This document shows, one piece after another, positions 1 through 8,146 of a DNA stretch of 64,000 nucleotides. The DNA is from Clostridia bacterium (GTDB lineage Bacteria; Acidobacteriota; Terriglobia; Terriglobales; Acidobacteriaceae). The notes below the pieces were generated by a model. The model ran no database searches, was not told the DNA's origin, and saw nothing but the letters and a program-made list of their open reading frames with translations. The position numbers and the translations under genes are program-made. The stretch covers positions 1 to 64,000 of the forward strand of contig DATMYA010000044.1 of the NCBI GenBank assembly GCA_035561135.1. The letters are read 5' to 3'. Numbering within the stretch: the stretch's first letter is position 1; every line of letters begins with the position of its first letter.

Positions 1-1
1 A

Positions 2-1939
2 TCTGCAAAGTCTGCGCTTCGGAGTTATGCGGCGGCGCTGCTCATTATCCTCGGAACCCTTCAGGGCTCCGCTCTTGCGCAAGTTCGCTCAGCGACTGAT
101 AGAGACAGGGCCGACAAGGAAAAGGAACGTCAGGCGCAGGTCTCCGATTACATCAAGGCGAACTACACCAAGTACGAGTACCAGGTCCCCATGCGCGACG
201 GAAAAAAGCTATTCACCTCCGTCTACGTGCCCAAGGACAACTCGCAAACCTATCCCATCCTGTTCGATCGCACACCCTACGCCGTCGCTCCTTATGGACC
301 GGACAACTACCGCACGAACCTTGGACCTTCTGAACAGTTAATGCGGTCCGGCTACATCTTCGCCTATCAGGATGTGCGCGGACGCTTCATGTCGGAAGGC
401 GACTTCGTGGAAGTTCGCCCCTTCAACCCTAACAAGAAGGGGACCGACATCGATGAAAGCTCCGATGCCTACGACACCATCGATTTCCTGGTGAAGAACG
501 TGCCCAGGAACAACGGCAAGGTTGGAATGTGGGGCATCTCGTATCCGGGCTTCTACACGGCCATGGGAATGATCGACGCGCACCCCGCACTGAAAGCCGT
601 CTCTCCGCAGGCGCCTATCGCCGATTGGTTCATCGGTGACGACTTCCATCACAACGGCGCATTGTTTATGCCGCATATGTTGCTGTTCGAGGCTGCGTTC
701 GGACTGGCGCGCCCGAAGCCAACGACGAAGTGGCCCGAGCGCCTCGATCCGGGCACGCCTGACGGATACAACTTCTTTCTTGGTCTCGAGCCGCTCAGCA
801 ACGTGAACGAAAAATATTTCCACCGCCAGGTCAAATTCTGGGACGAGTTCATTCAGCACCCCAACTACGACGAATTCTGGAAGTCGCGCAGCACCCTGCA
901 ACATCTTAAGAACATCAAGCCTGCCGTCCTCATCGTAGGCGGATGGTATGACGCCGAAGACCTCTGGGGCGAAATCCATTCCTACGAAGCGGCTAATCGC
1001 CAAAGCCCGCAAGGCGACGTCAAGTTCGTGATGGGCCCATGGTGCCACGGCTGCTGGGGTCGAGGAGAAGGCGAACATCTTGGCTACGTTTGGTTCGGAT
1101 CAAAAACGAGCGTCTTCTATCGCGAGAACATCGAATTTCCATTCTTCGAGCAGTACCTGAAGGACAGGGGCGATGCCAAGCTGCCGGAAGCCTTCGTTTT
1201 CGAAACAGGCTCAAACGAGTGGAAGCAGTACGACGCCTGGCCTCCAAAGCAAGCGAAGCAAACTTCTCTCTACCTGCACGCTAATGGGAAGCTGAGCTTT
1301 GATCCGCCGGCGGCGAACGAAGCTTTTGACGAGTACGTAAGCGATCCCGCCAAGCCCGTCCCCTTTTACTCGGAGACGCAGATCGGCATGGCGCAACCTT
1401 ATATGGTTGACGACCAGCGCTGGGCCGGGCGCCGCACCGATGTTCTTGTCTATCAAACCGACGTTCTCGATCGGGACGTTACTCTCGCTGGGCCGCTCAA
1501 GCCGAGCCTTTTCGTCTCCACCACCGGAACGGATTCGGACTTTGTCGTGAAGCTGATCGACGTTTATCCCGATGACACGACCGATACGGACGATAAGAAT
1601 CCAGCGCACGTCCGCCTCGCGGCCTATCAGCAACTTGTGCGTGGAGAGCCGTTCCGCGGACGCTTCCGAAACAGCTTCGAGAAGCCTGAGCCATTCGAAC
1701 CCGGCAAGACCACAAAGGTCGAATTCGCAATGCCGGACGTGAATCACACCTTCCGCCGCGGCCACCGCATCATGGTCCAGATTCAGAGCACCTGGTTCCC
1801 GCTCGTGGATATCAATCCGCAGAAGTTCGTACCGAACATCTACCTGGCGGCACCGGCGGACTTTCAGAAAGCTACGCAGCGCGTTTACCACGCGACGAAC
1901 GCCGCCTCGCGCATCAACGTGACGACGCTGCAACCCTAA
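2..1939 (+). CDS. CocE/NonD family (S15-like) secreted hydrolase, 5' end cut by window edge
   Basis: The reading frame is open from the first bases, so the start codon lies upstream. The first visible residues form a hydrophobic signal segment (AAALLIILGTLQGSALAQ), so the protein is probably exported. The body matches the CocE/NonD and X-Pro dipeptidyl-peptidase S15 group: a GISYPG nucleophile elbow in the N-terminal half, a GGWYDAEDLWGE segment, and a C-terminal jelly-roll region with HTFRRGHRIMVQIQS. Family members hydrolyse esters or amides of acyl groups or amino acids; the substrate cannot be told here. A strong hairpin follows the stop codon at about 1965-2003. An internal ATG at 191 would remove the signal peptide and is unlikely to be the start. 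Confidence 0.88.
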   Translation, partial: SAKSALRSYAAALLIILGTLQGSALAQVRSATDRDRADKEKERQAQVSDYIKANYTKYEYQVPMRDGKKLFTSVYVPKDNSQTYPILFDRTPYAVAPYGPDNYRTNLGPSEQLMRSGYIFAYQDVRGRFMSEGDFVEVRPFNPNKKGTDIDESSDAYDTIDFLVKNVPRNNGKVGMWGISYPGFYTAMGMIDAHPALKAVSPQAPIADWFIGDDFHHNGALFMPHMLLFEAAFGLARPKPTTKWPERLDPGTPDGYNFFLGLEPLSNVNEKYFHRQVKFWDEFIQHPNYDEFWKSRSTLQHLKNIKPAVLIVGGWYDAEDLWGEIHSYEAANRQSPQGDVKFVMGPWCHGCWGRGEGEHLGYVWFGSKTSVFYRENIEFPFFEQYLKDRGDAKLPEAFVFETGSNEWKQYDAWPPKQAKQTSLYLHANGKLSFDPPAANEAFDEYVSDPAKPVPFYSETQIGMAQPYMVDDQRWAGRRTDVLVYQTDVLDRDVTLAGPLKPSLFVSTTGTDSDFVVKLIDVYPDDTTDTDDKNPAHVRLAAYQQLVRGEPFRGRFRNSFEKPEPFEPGKTTKVEFAMPDVNHTFRRGHRIMVQIQSTWFPLVDINPQKFVPNIYLAAPADFQKATQRVYHATNAASRINVTTLQP

Positions 1940-1964
1940 GGCACGCGCGTAAAGCGCGCAGCAA

Positions 1965-2003
1965 TGGCGAAGGGCAAACCGTCTCGGTTCGCCCTTCGCC
2001 GTA
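1965..2003. terminator. GC-rich hairpin after the CocE-like gene
   Basis: An inverted repeat of GGCGAAGGGC and GCCCTTCGCC encloses complementary AAACC/GGTT segments and a short loop. There is no T tract, so it may act as a transcript-end hairpin rather than a classical intrinsic terminator. Confidence 0.4.
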
Positions 2004-2030
2004 ACCATCCGTCCACAACAGGAGTGACCG

Positions 2031-2888
2031 ATGACCCGCATAGGCCTATTGTTCGCAACGTTGCTGTTAGCCGTTTCTGGCTTAGCAGCCGATCAGCCTA
2101 AGAGTGCGACATTCTCTACAAGCGACGGCGTGAAACTACACTACATAGAAAGTGGCAAGGGCCCCGCCATCGTTTTCATACCCGGTTGGACCATGCCCGC
2201 CACCATTTGGCAGCCACAAATTGATTCTCTTTCCCGGAACTATCATGTGGTCGCCCTCGATCCACGCTCACAAGGTGACAGTGACAAGCCAACAGACGGG
2301 CACTACCTCGAGCGTCGCGCCCAGGACGTGAAAGAACTTATCAACCACCTCAAACTTGAAAACGTCGTCCTCGTCGGATGGTCTCTCGCGGTACCGGAAC
2401 TGGTCACCTACGCAAAAAGTTTCGATAACGCGCACACCGCCGGGTACGTTCTCGTTGATGGAATGCTCTGGGACAAACCAGATCCCAAAGCGACCGCCGA
2501 GTTCGCCGGGTGGATGACAGAGTTTCAGAAAGCTCGAGTGAAGAGCACGACGGAGTTCGTCCGTAACATGTACAAGAAGCCACATCCGCCCGAATACTTC
2601 AAGAGTGTCGAACAGGCTTCCTTTAAAACGCCCTCCAACACCGCGGCCGTACTTATTTACAACATGGCGGCCGTGACCGATTTCAGCCCCGCAATCAGGA
2701 AGATCACGGTGCCCGTCATGTTCACCTACACGCCGGACACAAAGTCCAGCGCCGATCTTGTGAAATCACTTATTCCGTCCACACGCCTGGAACTCTTCGA
2801 GGACGACGGACACGCGCTTTTTGTCGATAATGCCGAACGTTTCAATCGCGTGCTGGACGAGTTCACCAAGTCAGTACAGCCCAGATAG
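2031..2888 (+). CDS. Secreted alpha/beta-fold hydrolase
   Basis: A 285-residue protein starting at ATG 2031 after a GGAG-type ribosome site. The N-terminus MTRIGLLFATLLLAVSGLAA is a signal peptide. The alpha/beta hydrolase core follows: an oxyanion region FIPGWTMPATIW, the segment DPRSQGDSDKP, the nucleophile elbow GWSLA, a late acidic segment, and the catalytic His in DDGHALFV. The elbow ends in Ala instead of the usual Gly (G-x-S-x-A). The family includes esterases, lipases and haloperoxidase-like enzymes. The precise substrate is unknown. It is adjacent to another secreted hydrolase but separated by about 90 bases and a hairpin. Confidence 0.85.
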   Translation: MTRIGLLFATLLLAVSGLAADQPKSATFSTSDGVKLHYIESGKGPAIVFIPGWTMPATIWQPQIDSLSRNYHVVALDPRSQGDSDKPTDGHYLERRAQDVKELINHLKLENVVLVGWSLAVPELVTYAKSFDNAHTAGYVLVDGMLWDKPDPKATAEFAGWMTEFQKARVKSTTEFVRNMYKKPHPPEYFKSVEQASFKTPSNTAAVLIYNMAAVTDFSPAIRKITVPVMFTYTPDTKSSADLVKSLIPSTRLELFEDDGHALFVDNAERFNRVLDEFTKSVQPR

Positions 2889-3051
2889 AACACTTGGGCG
2901 GAACTATGCTTGCAGCCTAGTTTTGCAGCGTGCGCCTGCAATGAAGCAAGCCCCGTTCCGCCCAGCGTTTCCCTCCCTTGCCTTGCCTGTTCTACAATTC
3001 CCGGTTGACCTTCCTGTTCTGGTGAATCCTAATCAACACTGGAGTACGACT

Positions 3052-4470
3052 TTGCCTGAGACGATCTATGACGTCGCTATTATCGGGAGCGGTCCTGCGG
3101 GTTACACGGCCGCCATCCGCGCCGGTCAGCTCGGATTGAAAACCTGCCTCATCGAGGGAGAGGCCAAACTTGGCGGCACCTGCCTGCACGTCGGCTGCAT
3201 CCCGACTAAGGCGCTGCTCTTCAATGCCGAAATCTTCGATCACATCAAGGATGCAAAGGAATTCGGGATAGAGGGTGTTGACGGCGCAAAGCTTAACTGG
3301 ACGACGATTCAGGATCGCAAGAACAAGATCGTCGCTAAGCACGCCAAGGGCCTTGAGTTCCTCATGAAGAAGAACAAGGTCACCGTCATCCCGGGTTGGG
3401 GACGCCTCGCCGGCCCAGCGCAAAACGGTGTTCACACCGTTGCGGTCGAGAACGGCGGCAAAAACCAGAACGTCCAGGCAAAAAACATCCTGCTGGCGAC
3501 GGGCTCTACGGCACGAATGCTGCCCGGGTTGCAGGCCGACGACCGCATTCTCACCAACGTCGAAATCCTGAACCTGAAGCAAATTCCGAAATCGCTGGTC
3601 ATCATCGGCTCCGGTGCCGTAGGCGTCGAGTTTGGATCGATTTACAAATCCTTCGGCGCGGAAGTCACTATTCTTGAAATGCTGCCGCGCATCGTTCCCG
3701 TGGAAGATGAAGAGGTCAGCAAGGAACTTGCGCGCGTTTACCGCAAGCGCGGCATCAACACGCACACCAGCGCGAAGGTGGAGAAAGTCGAACGCACGAA
3801 GACGGGCGTAGCCGTTACGTTCGCTGTCGACGGCAAGCCGCAGACCATCGAAGCCGAAAAGTGTCTCATCGCCGTGGGCCGTGCGCCGCGCACGGAAGGC
3901 ATCGGACTCGACAAGGTGCCGCAGATTAAGGTCGAGCGCGGCTTCATTCACGTTGACGAATGTATGCGCACGGGCGTCCCCGGCATCTATGCTGTCGGCG
4001 ACATCTGCGCCGGATACCCGCAACTCGCACACGCCGGCAGCATGGAAGGCATTACGGCTGTCACGCAGATCGCTGGAAAGCCCGCCAAGCCCGTGAACAA
4101 GAATCGCATTCCCGGCGCCACGTATTGCCATCCTGAAATCGGCAGCGTGGGCCTCACCGAAGCCAAGGCAAGAGAGCTGGGCTACGAGGTGAAGGTCGGC
4201 AAGTTCCCATTCACCGCCAACTCGCGCGCATCCATCGTCGGCCAGCACGAAGGCTTCATCAAGGTCGTCGCCGAGGCGAAGTTCGGCGAAGTTCTCGGCG
4301 TACACATCATCGGCCCGCAGGCGACCGAGTTGATCATGGAAGCCGTCGCCGCACTCGAACTCGAAGCGCGCGTCGAAGACTTGATGTGGACGATCCACGC
4401 GCACCCGACACTCGCCGAAGCAATGGGCGACGCGGTCGCGGGCGTTTATGGAATGTCCATCAACGCGTAA
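3052..4470 (+). CDS. lpdA: Dihydrolipoyl dehydrogenase (E3)
   Basis: FAD flavoprotein that reoxidises dihydrolipoamide in 2-oxoacid dehydrogenase and glycine cleavage complexes, passing electrons to NAD+. The sequence shows the N-terminal FAD motif GSGPAGYTAAIRAG, the redox-active disulfide GGTCLHVGCIPTK, the NAD-binding GSGAVGVEFGS, a second FAD contact GIYAVGDICAG, and the C-terminal dimer-interface HAHPTLAEAMGDA with the active-site His. I chose the TTG at 3052 because a GGAG lies 7 bases upstream and the 472-residue product has normal E3 length. The frame is open further upstream, but that part overlaps the preceding gene and its sequence does not resemble the family. lipB follows, which fits lipoate metabolism. 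Confidence 0.93.
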   Translation: MPETIYDVAIIGSGPAGYTAAIRAGQLGLKTCLIEGEAKLGGTCLHVGCIPTKALLFNAEIFDHIKDAKEFGIEGVDGAKLNWTTIQDRKNKIVAKHAKGLEFLMKKNKVTVIPGWGRLAGPAQNGVHTVAVENGGKNQNVQAKNILLATGSTARMLPGLQADDRILTNVEILNLKQIPKSLVIIGSGAVGVEFGSIYKSFGAEVTILEMLPRIVPVEDEEVSKELARVYRKRGINTHTSAKVEKVERTKTGVAVTFAVDGKPQTIEAEKCLIAVGRAPRTEGIGLDKVPQIKVERGFIHVDECMRTGVPGIYAVGDICAGYPQLAHAGSMEGITAVTQIAGKPAKPVNKNRIPGATYCHPEIGSVGLTEAKARELGYEVKVGKFPFTANSRASIVGQHEGFIKVVAEAKFGEVLGVHIIGPQATELIMEAVAALELEARVEDLMWTIHAHPTLAEAMGDAVAGVYGMSINA

Positions 4471-4525
4471 AACTCGTAAAGGCGCATGGCAGGAGACATC
4501 CGTGCCATGCGCTAGAGAATTGTGC

Positions 4526-4622
4526 GTCATCCTGAGGTCGAGGCTTCTAGTGCGGCCGAAGGATCTGCTTTGTTCAGGGTAGCGGCACAGAAAGCAGATC
4601 CTTCGCTTTCGCTTAGGATGAC
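4526..4622. repeat. Intergenic hairpin repeat (GTCATCCT...GAAGGATC type)
   Basis: A long imperfect palindrome: outer arms GTCATCCT and AGGATGAC, inner arms GAAGGATCTGCTTT and AAAGCAGATCCTTC. Related half or whole copies occur at about 15461, 26131, 28933 and 34952, always between genes. Confidence 0.7.
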
Positions 4623-4741
4623 CCTCTGTTTTTTGGCGTGACGCGTTTCGCGACGCGCCTCTACTTCGCTGCTTTAGCACTGGGTGAGAGCACGCGGAAG
4701 ATGATTTAGAATTCCTTTCACGCTTTCGTGGTGAACCGCCT

Positions 4742-5557
4742 TTGATCTCCGTCGTAAATCTCGGACGTGTTGACTACTCCTCAGCGCAGGAGCTACAGAA
4801 AACTCTCGTCGATCTTCGCAAGCAGAATCGCATCTCCGACGTGCTGCTGCTGCTGGAACACACGCCTGTAATCACGCTGGGACGCAACGCCAAAGAAAAC
4901 AACATCGTTGCTTCCCGGGAGCTTCTGGCAAGCCGAGAAGTTGAGGTCGTCGATTGCGACCGCGGCGGAGACGTGACCTTCCACGGCCCCGGACAGCTTG
5001 TCGCATATCCCATCTTCGACCTGCGAGCCTTCCGGGAAAAGATCGGCGCGGTCGAGTTCGTTCGCCGACTTGAAGAAGTCCTCATGCTCACTTGCGCCTT
5101 CTACGGCATCGCCACCCAGCGCATCAAGGGCATGACCGGAGTGTGGACCAACGCCGAACCGCCAGCACGCGCGCGGGTGGAGCCGCGCACTAGCAACGCC
5201 CCTTGGCCCGAGCGCAAGATTGCCGCCATCGGCGTACACATCTCGCGCGCCGTCACCTCGCACGGGTTCGCGCTCAACGTCAGCACTGACCTCGACTACT
5301 TCAACCTCATCGTGCCCTGCGGACTGACCAAACCTGTCACATCCATTGAGTTTGAAACCGGCCAGAATCCATCGCTTGAAGAAGTGATGCCCGTCGTAAC
5401 TCGACACTTCGGTCAGGTATTTCAGCAACAGGTGCTCTGGGTCGAGTCGCTCAACGACCTGCTTCCCGGCATCGACATCGGCGCTCCGCAGGACACGCCC
5501 GCTACCGCGCCCAGGAACCTGCACGAACTTCATGGCGACGACTTATTCAACGTTTAG
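4742..5557 (+). CDS. lipB: Octanoyl-[ACP]:protein N-octanoyltransferase
   Basis: Transfers octanoate from acyl carrier protein to lipoyl domains, the first committed step of lipoate synthesis. The sequence has the LipB signature: EHTPVITLGRNA, then RGGDVTFHGPGQLVAYPI (the conserved RGG and HGPGQ elements), then KIAAIGVHISRAVTSHGFALNV with the catalytic Lys region, and PCGLTKPVTSIE with the catalytic Cys. The start is TTG at 4742 with GGTGA a few bases upstream. A TAGAAT -10-like hexamer lies at 4707-4712. About 25 residues rich in Arg and Pro (near residues 139-155) interrupt the usual core just before the KIAAIG motif. Confidence 0.93.
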   Translation: MISVVNLGRVDYSSAQELQKTLVDLRKQNRISDVLLLLEHTPVITLGRNAKENNIVASRELLASREVEVVDCDRGGDVTFHGPGQLVAYPIFDLRAFREKIGAVEFVRRLEEVLMLTCAFYGIATQRIKGMTGVWTNAEPPARARVEPRTSNAPWPERKIAAIGVHISRAVTSHGFALNVSTDLDYFNLIVPCGLTKPVTSIEFETGQNPSLEEVMPVVTRHFGQVFQQQVLWVESLNDLLPGIDIGAPQDTPATAPRNLHELHGDDLFNV

Positions 5558-5674
5558 ATTCGTCAAAGAAACCGTGGTTCTTGCGAGTAACGGGCGTTGA
5601 CTTACTCGGCGCTCTCCTGCGTCACAAAATCGTTTAGACTGGGATTACTGAATTGAAGGACAGAAATCGTCATT

Positions 5675-6391
5675 ATGCCGACGCCCGTTTACAAGCGCAT
5701 TCTGCTCAAGCTTTCCGGTGAAGCCCTGGCTGCCGGCCAGGGGTTCGGTGTCGATAACACGCGCGTTCACGAGATCGCGGCGGAGATCAAAGACGTTCAT
5801 TCGCTCGGCATCGAGATGGCCATCGTCGTTGGCGGCGGCAACTTTTTCCGCGGAGTCGCCGAGCAGGCCAAGGAGATGGATCGCGTTTCCGCAGATCACA
5901 TGGGAATGCTTGCTACGGTCATCAATGCGCTCGCCTTGCAAGATGCCATCGAAAAACAGGGTGTACACACGCGCGTGATGTCGGCCATCGAGATGAACCA
6001 GGTTGCCGAACCGTTCATCCGGCGCCGCGCCATGCGCCACCTGGAGAAGGGCCGCGTCGTCGTCTTCGCCGCCGGAACCGGCAATCCATACTTCTCCACC
6101 GACACCGCCGCTTCGCTGCGCGCCATGGAGATCAAGGCTGATGTCATCATGAAAGCCACGAAGGTCGATGGCATCTACGACGCCGATCCGGTGCTCGTAA
6201 AAGACGCCACCATGTTCCCGGAGATCAGCTACTACGAGGTGCTCAAGAAGGGCCTTCGCGTGATGGACGCCACGGCGATCAGCCTCTGCCGCGAAAACAA
6301 TCTGCCTATCGTCATCTTCAACCTCAACACCTACGGAAACATCCGTCGCGTGGTGCTGGGCGAAAAGGTCGGATCTCTCGTCACCGCCTGA
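5675..6391 (+). CDS. pyrH: UMP kinase
   Basis: Phosphorylates UMP to UDP in pyrimidine nucleotide synthesis, using the bacterial hexameric amino-acid-kinase fold. Seen: [20 protein letters not shown] at the N-terminus, the glycine-rich [10 protein letters not shown] loop, [18 protein letters not shown], the nucleotide segment [23 protein letters not shown], and [13 protein letters not shown]. The 238-residue length is normal. frr follows after 135 bases, the standard pyrH-frr pairing. Confidence 0.96.
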   Translation: MPTPVYKRILLKLSGEALAAGQGFGVDNTRVHEIAAEIKDVHSLGIEMAIVVGGGNFFRGVAEQAKEMDRVSADHMGMLATVINALALQDAIEKQGVHTRVMSAIEMNQVAEPFIRRRAMRHLEKGRVVVFAAGTGNPYFSTDTAASLRAMEIKADVIMKATKVDGIYDADPVLVKDATMFPEISYYEVLKKGLRVMDATAISLCRENNLPIVIFNLNTYGNIRRVVLGEKVGSLVTA

Positions 6392-6484
6392 TTTGCGCTG
6401 GCTGAACGGTCGAAGCTTTCGCACCCGGTATCGGGACTTGCAAACGGGCGCGTGAGCGTGTCTTCGGGATCGTTGTTTCAGGGT

Positions 6485-6490
6485 TTATAA
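6485..6490 (+). promoter_or_regulatory. -10-like TATAAT upstream of frr
   Basis: A perfect TATAAT hexamer 36 bases upstream of the frr start. I did not find a convincing -35 at the right distance, so frr may be partly independent of pyrH. Confidence 0.4.
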
Positions 6491-6526
6491 TCGCTCGTTC
6501 AGTACACTTGAAATAGGCGGACAACA

Positions 6527-7114
6527 ATGGCTCAGATCAGCATGGCGGCTGTGCCCGCATTGAAAGAACTGTACGTGCAGCTAAAAACACGTATGGAAAA
6601 GGCTGTCGAGGATTTCCGTAAGGAAATGGCCGCAACCCGTACCGGACGCGCCTCCGTACATATGCTCGACAACGTGCAGGTGGACTACTACGGTTCCATG
6701 ATGCCGCTTAACCAGATTGCGCAGGTACACGCTCCCGAACCACAACTCATCACCGTGCAACCGTTCGATCCCGGCGCACTGGCTGGCATCGAAAAAGCGA
6801 TTCGCAGCGGGGACCTGGGCCTGAACCCAATGAATGACGGCAAGATCATCCGCGTTCCCGTTCCGGCACTTACCGAAGAACGCCGCAAGGATATGGTTAA
6901 ACAGCTCCATAAGCTTCTTGAGGAGCATCGCACGGCGGTCCGTAATATACGTCGCGACGGCAACGACGCAATCAAGAAGATCATGAAGGACAAGAAGATC
7001 TCCGAGGACGAAGAGCGCGGTGCGATGGAACAAATCCAGAAGCTCACGGACGACGAAATCAAGCGCATGGAAGAAATGAGCAAGGTGAAGGAAAAGGAAG
7101 TGATGCAGGTCTGA
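6527..7114 (+). CDS. frr: Ribosome recycling factor
   Basis: Splits post-termination ribosomes together with EF-G. The sequence carries the RRF hallmarks: FRKEMAATRTGRASVHMLDNVQVDYYG, the central segment LITVQPFDP, IEKAIRSGDLGLNPMNDG, and the long helical C-terminal half including HRTAVRNIRRDGNDAIKK. At 195 residues it is about ten longer than typical, the extra being at the N-terminus. ATG 6542 is an alternative start. The GGCGGA before 6527 favours the first ATG. Confidence 0.96.
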   Translation: MAQISMAAVPALKELYVQLKTRMEKAVEDFRKEMAATRTGRASVHMLDNVQVDYYGSMMPLNQIAQVHAPEPQLITVQPFDPGALAGIEKAIRSGDLGLNPMNDGKIIRVPVPALTEERRKDMVKQLHKLLEEHRTAVRNIRRDGNDAIKKIMKDKKISEDEERGAMEQIQKLTDDEIKRMEEMSKVKEKEVMQV

Positions 7115-7145
7115 TCGCTTCTTGAGTTGCTTGAGTTCTTAAAGG

Positions 7146-7170
7146 AAGGCGCGCTGCGGCGCGCCTTTGC
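7146..7170 (+). terminator. Intrinsic terminator after frr
   Basis: Stem AAGGCGCGC/GCGCGCCTT with a TGCG loop, followed by a short T-containing run. It ends the pyrH-frr unit. Confidence 0.65.
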
Positions 7171-7236
7171 TTCTGCTTACGAAAAGTGGCCGTCTGCGTC
7201 TGAGTTTCCCGGAGGAAAAATCGTGAGCCTTGGAAA

Positions 7237-7812
7237 GTGGTGTTCCGTTGTTTCTTCTGTTTGCTGTTGGCCCTGGCCGCCGCTGCGCAGCAACCACTGC
7301 GTGTGCCTGCGGGTGAGTTCATCATGATGGATGGGAATCTCGATGCCACGGAGTGGAAAGATGCGGCGCGCATGCCGCTTGGAGATTTCGCGCGACTATA
7401 CGTCAAGCAAACGGACGGATACGTGTGGCTTGCAGTGGAATTATTGAAGAGCGACACGGGCACGCTTGATCTCTATCTCTCGCCAGGCGAAAACAAGGTG
7501 TATAACCTGCACGCTTCGGCCAAACTGGGAGAGCGCTTCCTGACGACTGGTGTCTGGCCTGAAGAGTGGCACTGGTGGAACAACACTGGCTGGGTTGCGA
7601 ACGTCTCGCGCGTTGATGCCTGGGACAAGCGCACCTTCATGCCGGAGAAGGTTCGCGAGTATCAGATATCGCGAGCGCGATTCCCCGGCAGCGAATGGCG
7701 AGTCATGTTGGAAATCATGACGCCGGCTAAACCCTCGTGGCAGACAACGGCTTTTCCTGCGGGCGCTAACAACACTGATCCAAAGGACTGGATCAGGCTG
7801 CGGCTTGACTAA
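7237..7812 (+). CDS. Secreted protein of unknown function, CBM9-like in places
   Basis: A 191-residue protein beginning with a typical signal peptide (CFFCLLLALAAAAQQ). The mature part starts with MDGNLDATEWKDA, a pattern seen at the start of family 9 carbohydrate-binding and DOMON-like domains, followed by many Trp/Tyr-rich strands and YQISRARFPGSEWRVMLEIM. Function is not recognised. The GTG start at 7237 has only a weak ribosome site. A good GGAGG lies at 7211-7215 in front of GTG 7223, but that codon is in another frame that stops at 7327. Either translation starts at 7237 or an indel sits near the start. Confidence 0.6.
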   Translation: MVFRCFFCLLLALAAAAQQPLRVPAGEFIMMDGNLDATEWKDAARMPLGDFARLYVKQTDGYVWLAVELLKSDTGTLDLYLSPGENKVYNLHASAKLGERFLTTGVWPEEWHWWNNTGWVANVSRVDAWDKRTFMPEKVREYQISRARFPGSEWRVMLEIMTPAKPSWQTTAFPAGANNTDPKDWIRLRLD

Positions 7813-8146
7813 TCTCGTCAGACGTCAGGTCAGGCATCAGCCGTCACGAGACCTGAATCTACAGGTGGGTACCTGAGCCGCTGCTTCCTGCTTGTCGAGT
7901 GCAGGGACTGAAGGCCTGCTCCGATCAAAGTCCGGATCGGTTTTCGATTGAAAGAACGGTAGCTTCAACTTCGGACCGAGCTTCGGGACTTTCAAAAGCG
8001 TAGCCGAGTGACTCTGCTCTGGTCGGCGCGCATAGCCGAAACTTGGTCAACTTTTGCGGGTTCGATTTGTTATGGGACTTCCAGGCGGGTGCCGCTTGTG
8101 GTATTCCGGACGCTAGTTCCGTATAATCAACGTTTCCGCACTCCAA
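7813..8146. other. Intergenic region upstream of bamA
   Basis: No credible gene. It holds a short tract of CAGACGTCAGG-type repeats at about 7817-7855, a small inverted repeat near 7925-7950, and a TATAAT at 8122-8127 that may be the bamA -10. A -35 at normal spacing is not obvious. Confidence 0.5.

Noticed and set aside
2821-3051. An upstream start for lpdA within the preceding gene
   Set aside because: It would add 77 residues unlike any E3 and overlap the hydrolase gene; TTG 3052 has a well-placed GGAG.
2992-4680. A 562-codon open frame on the minus strand opposite lpdA
   Set aside because: It mirrors the codon bias of lpdA, has no recognisable motif, and lpdA is certain.
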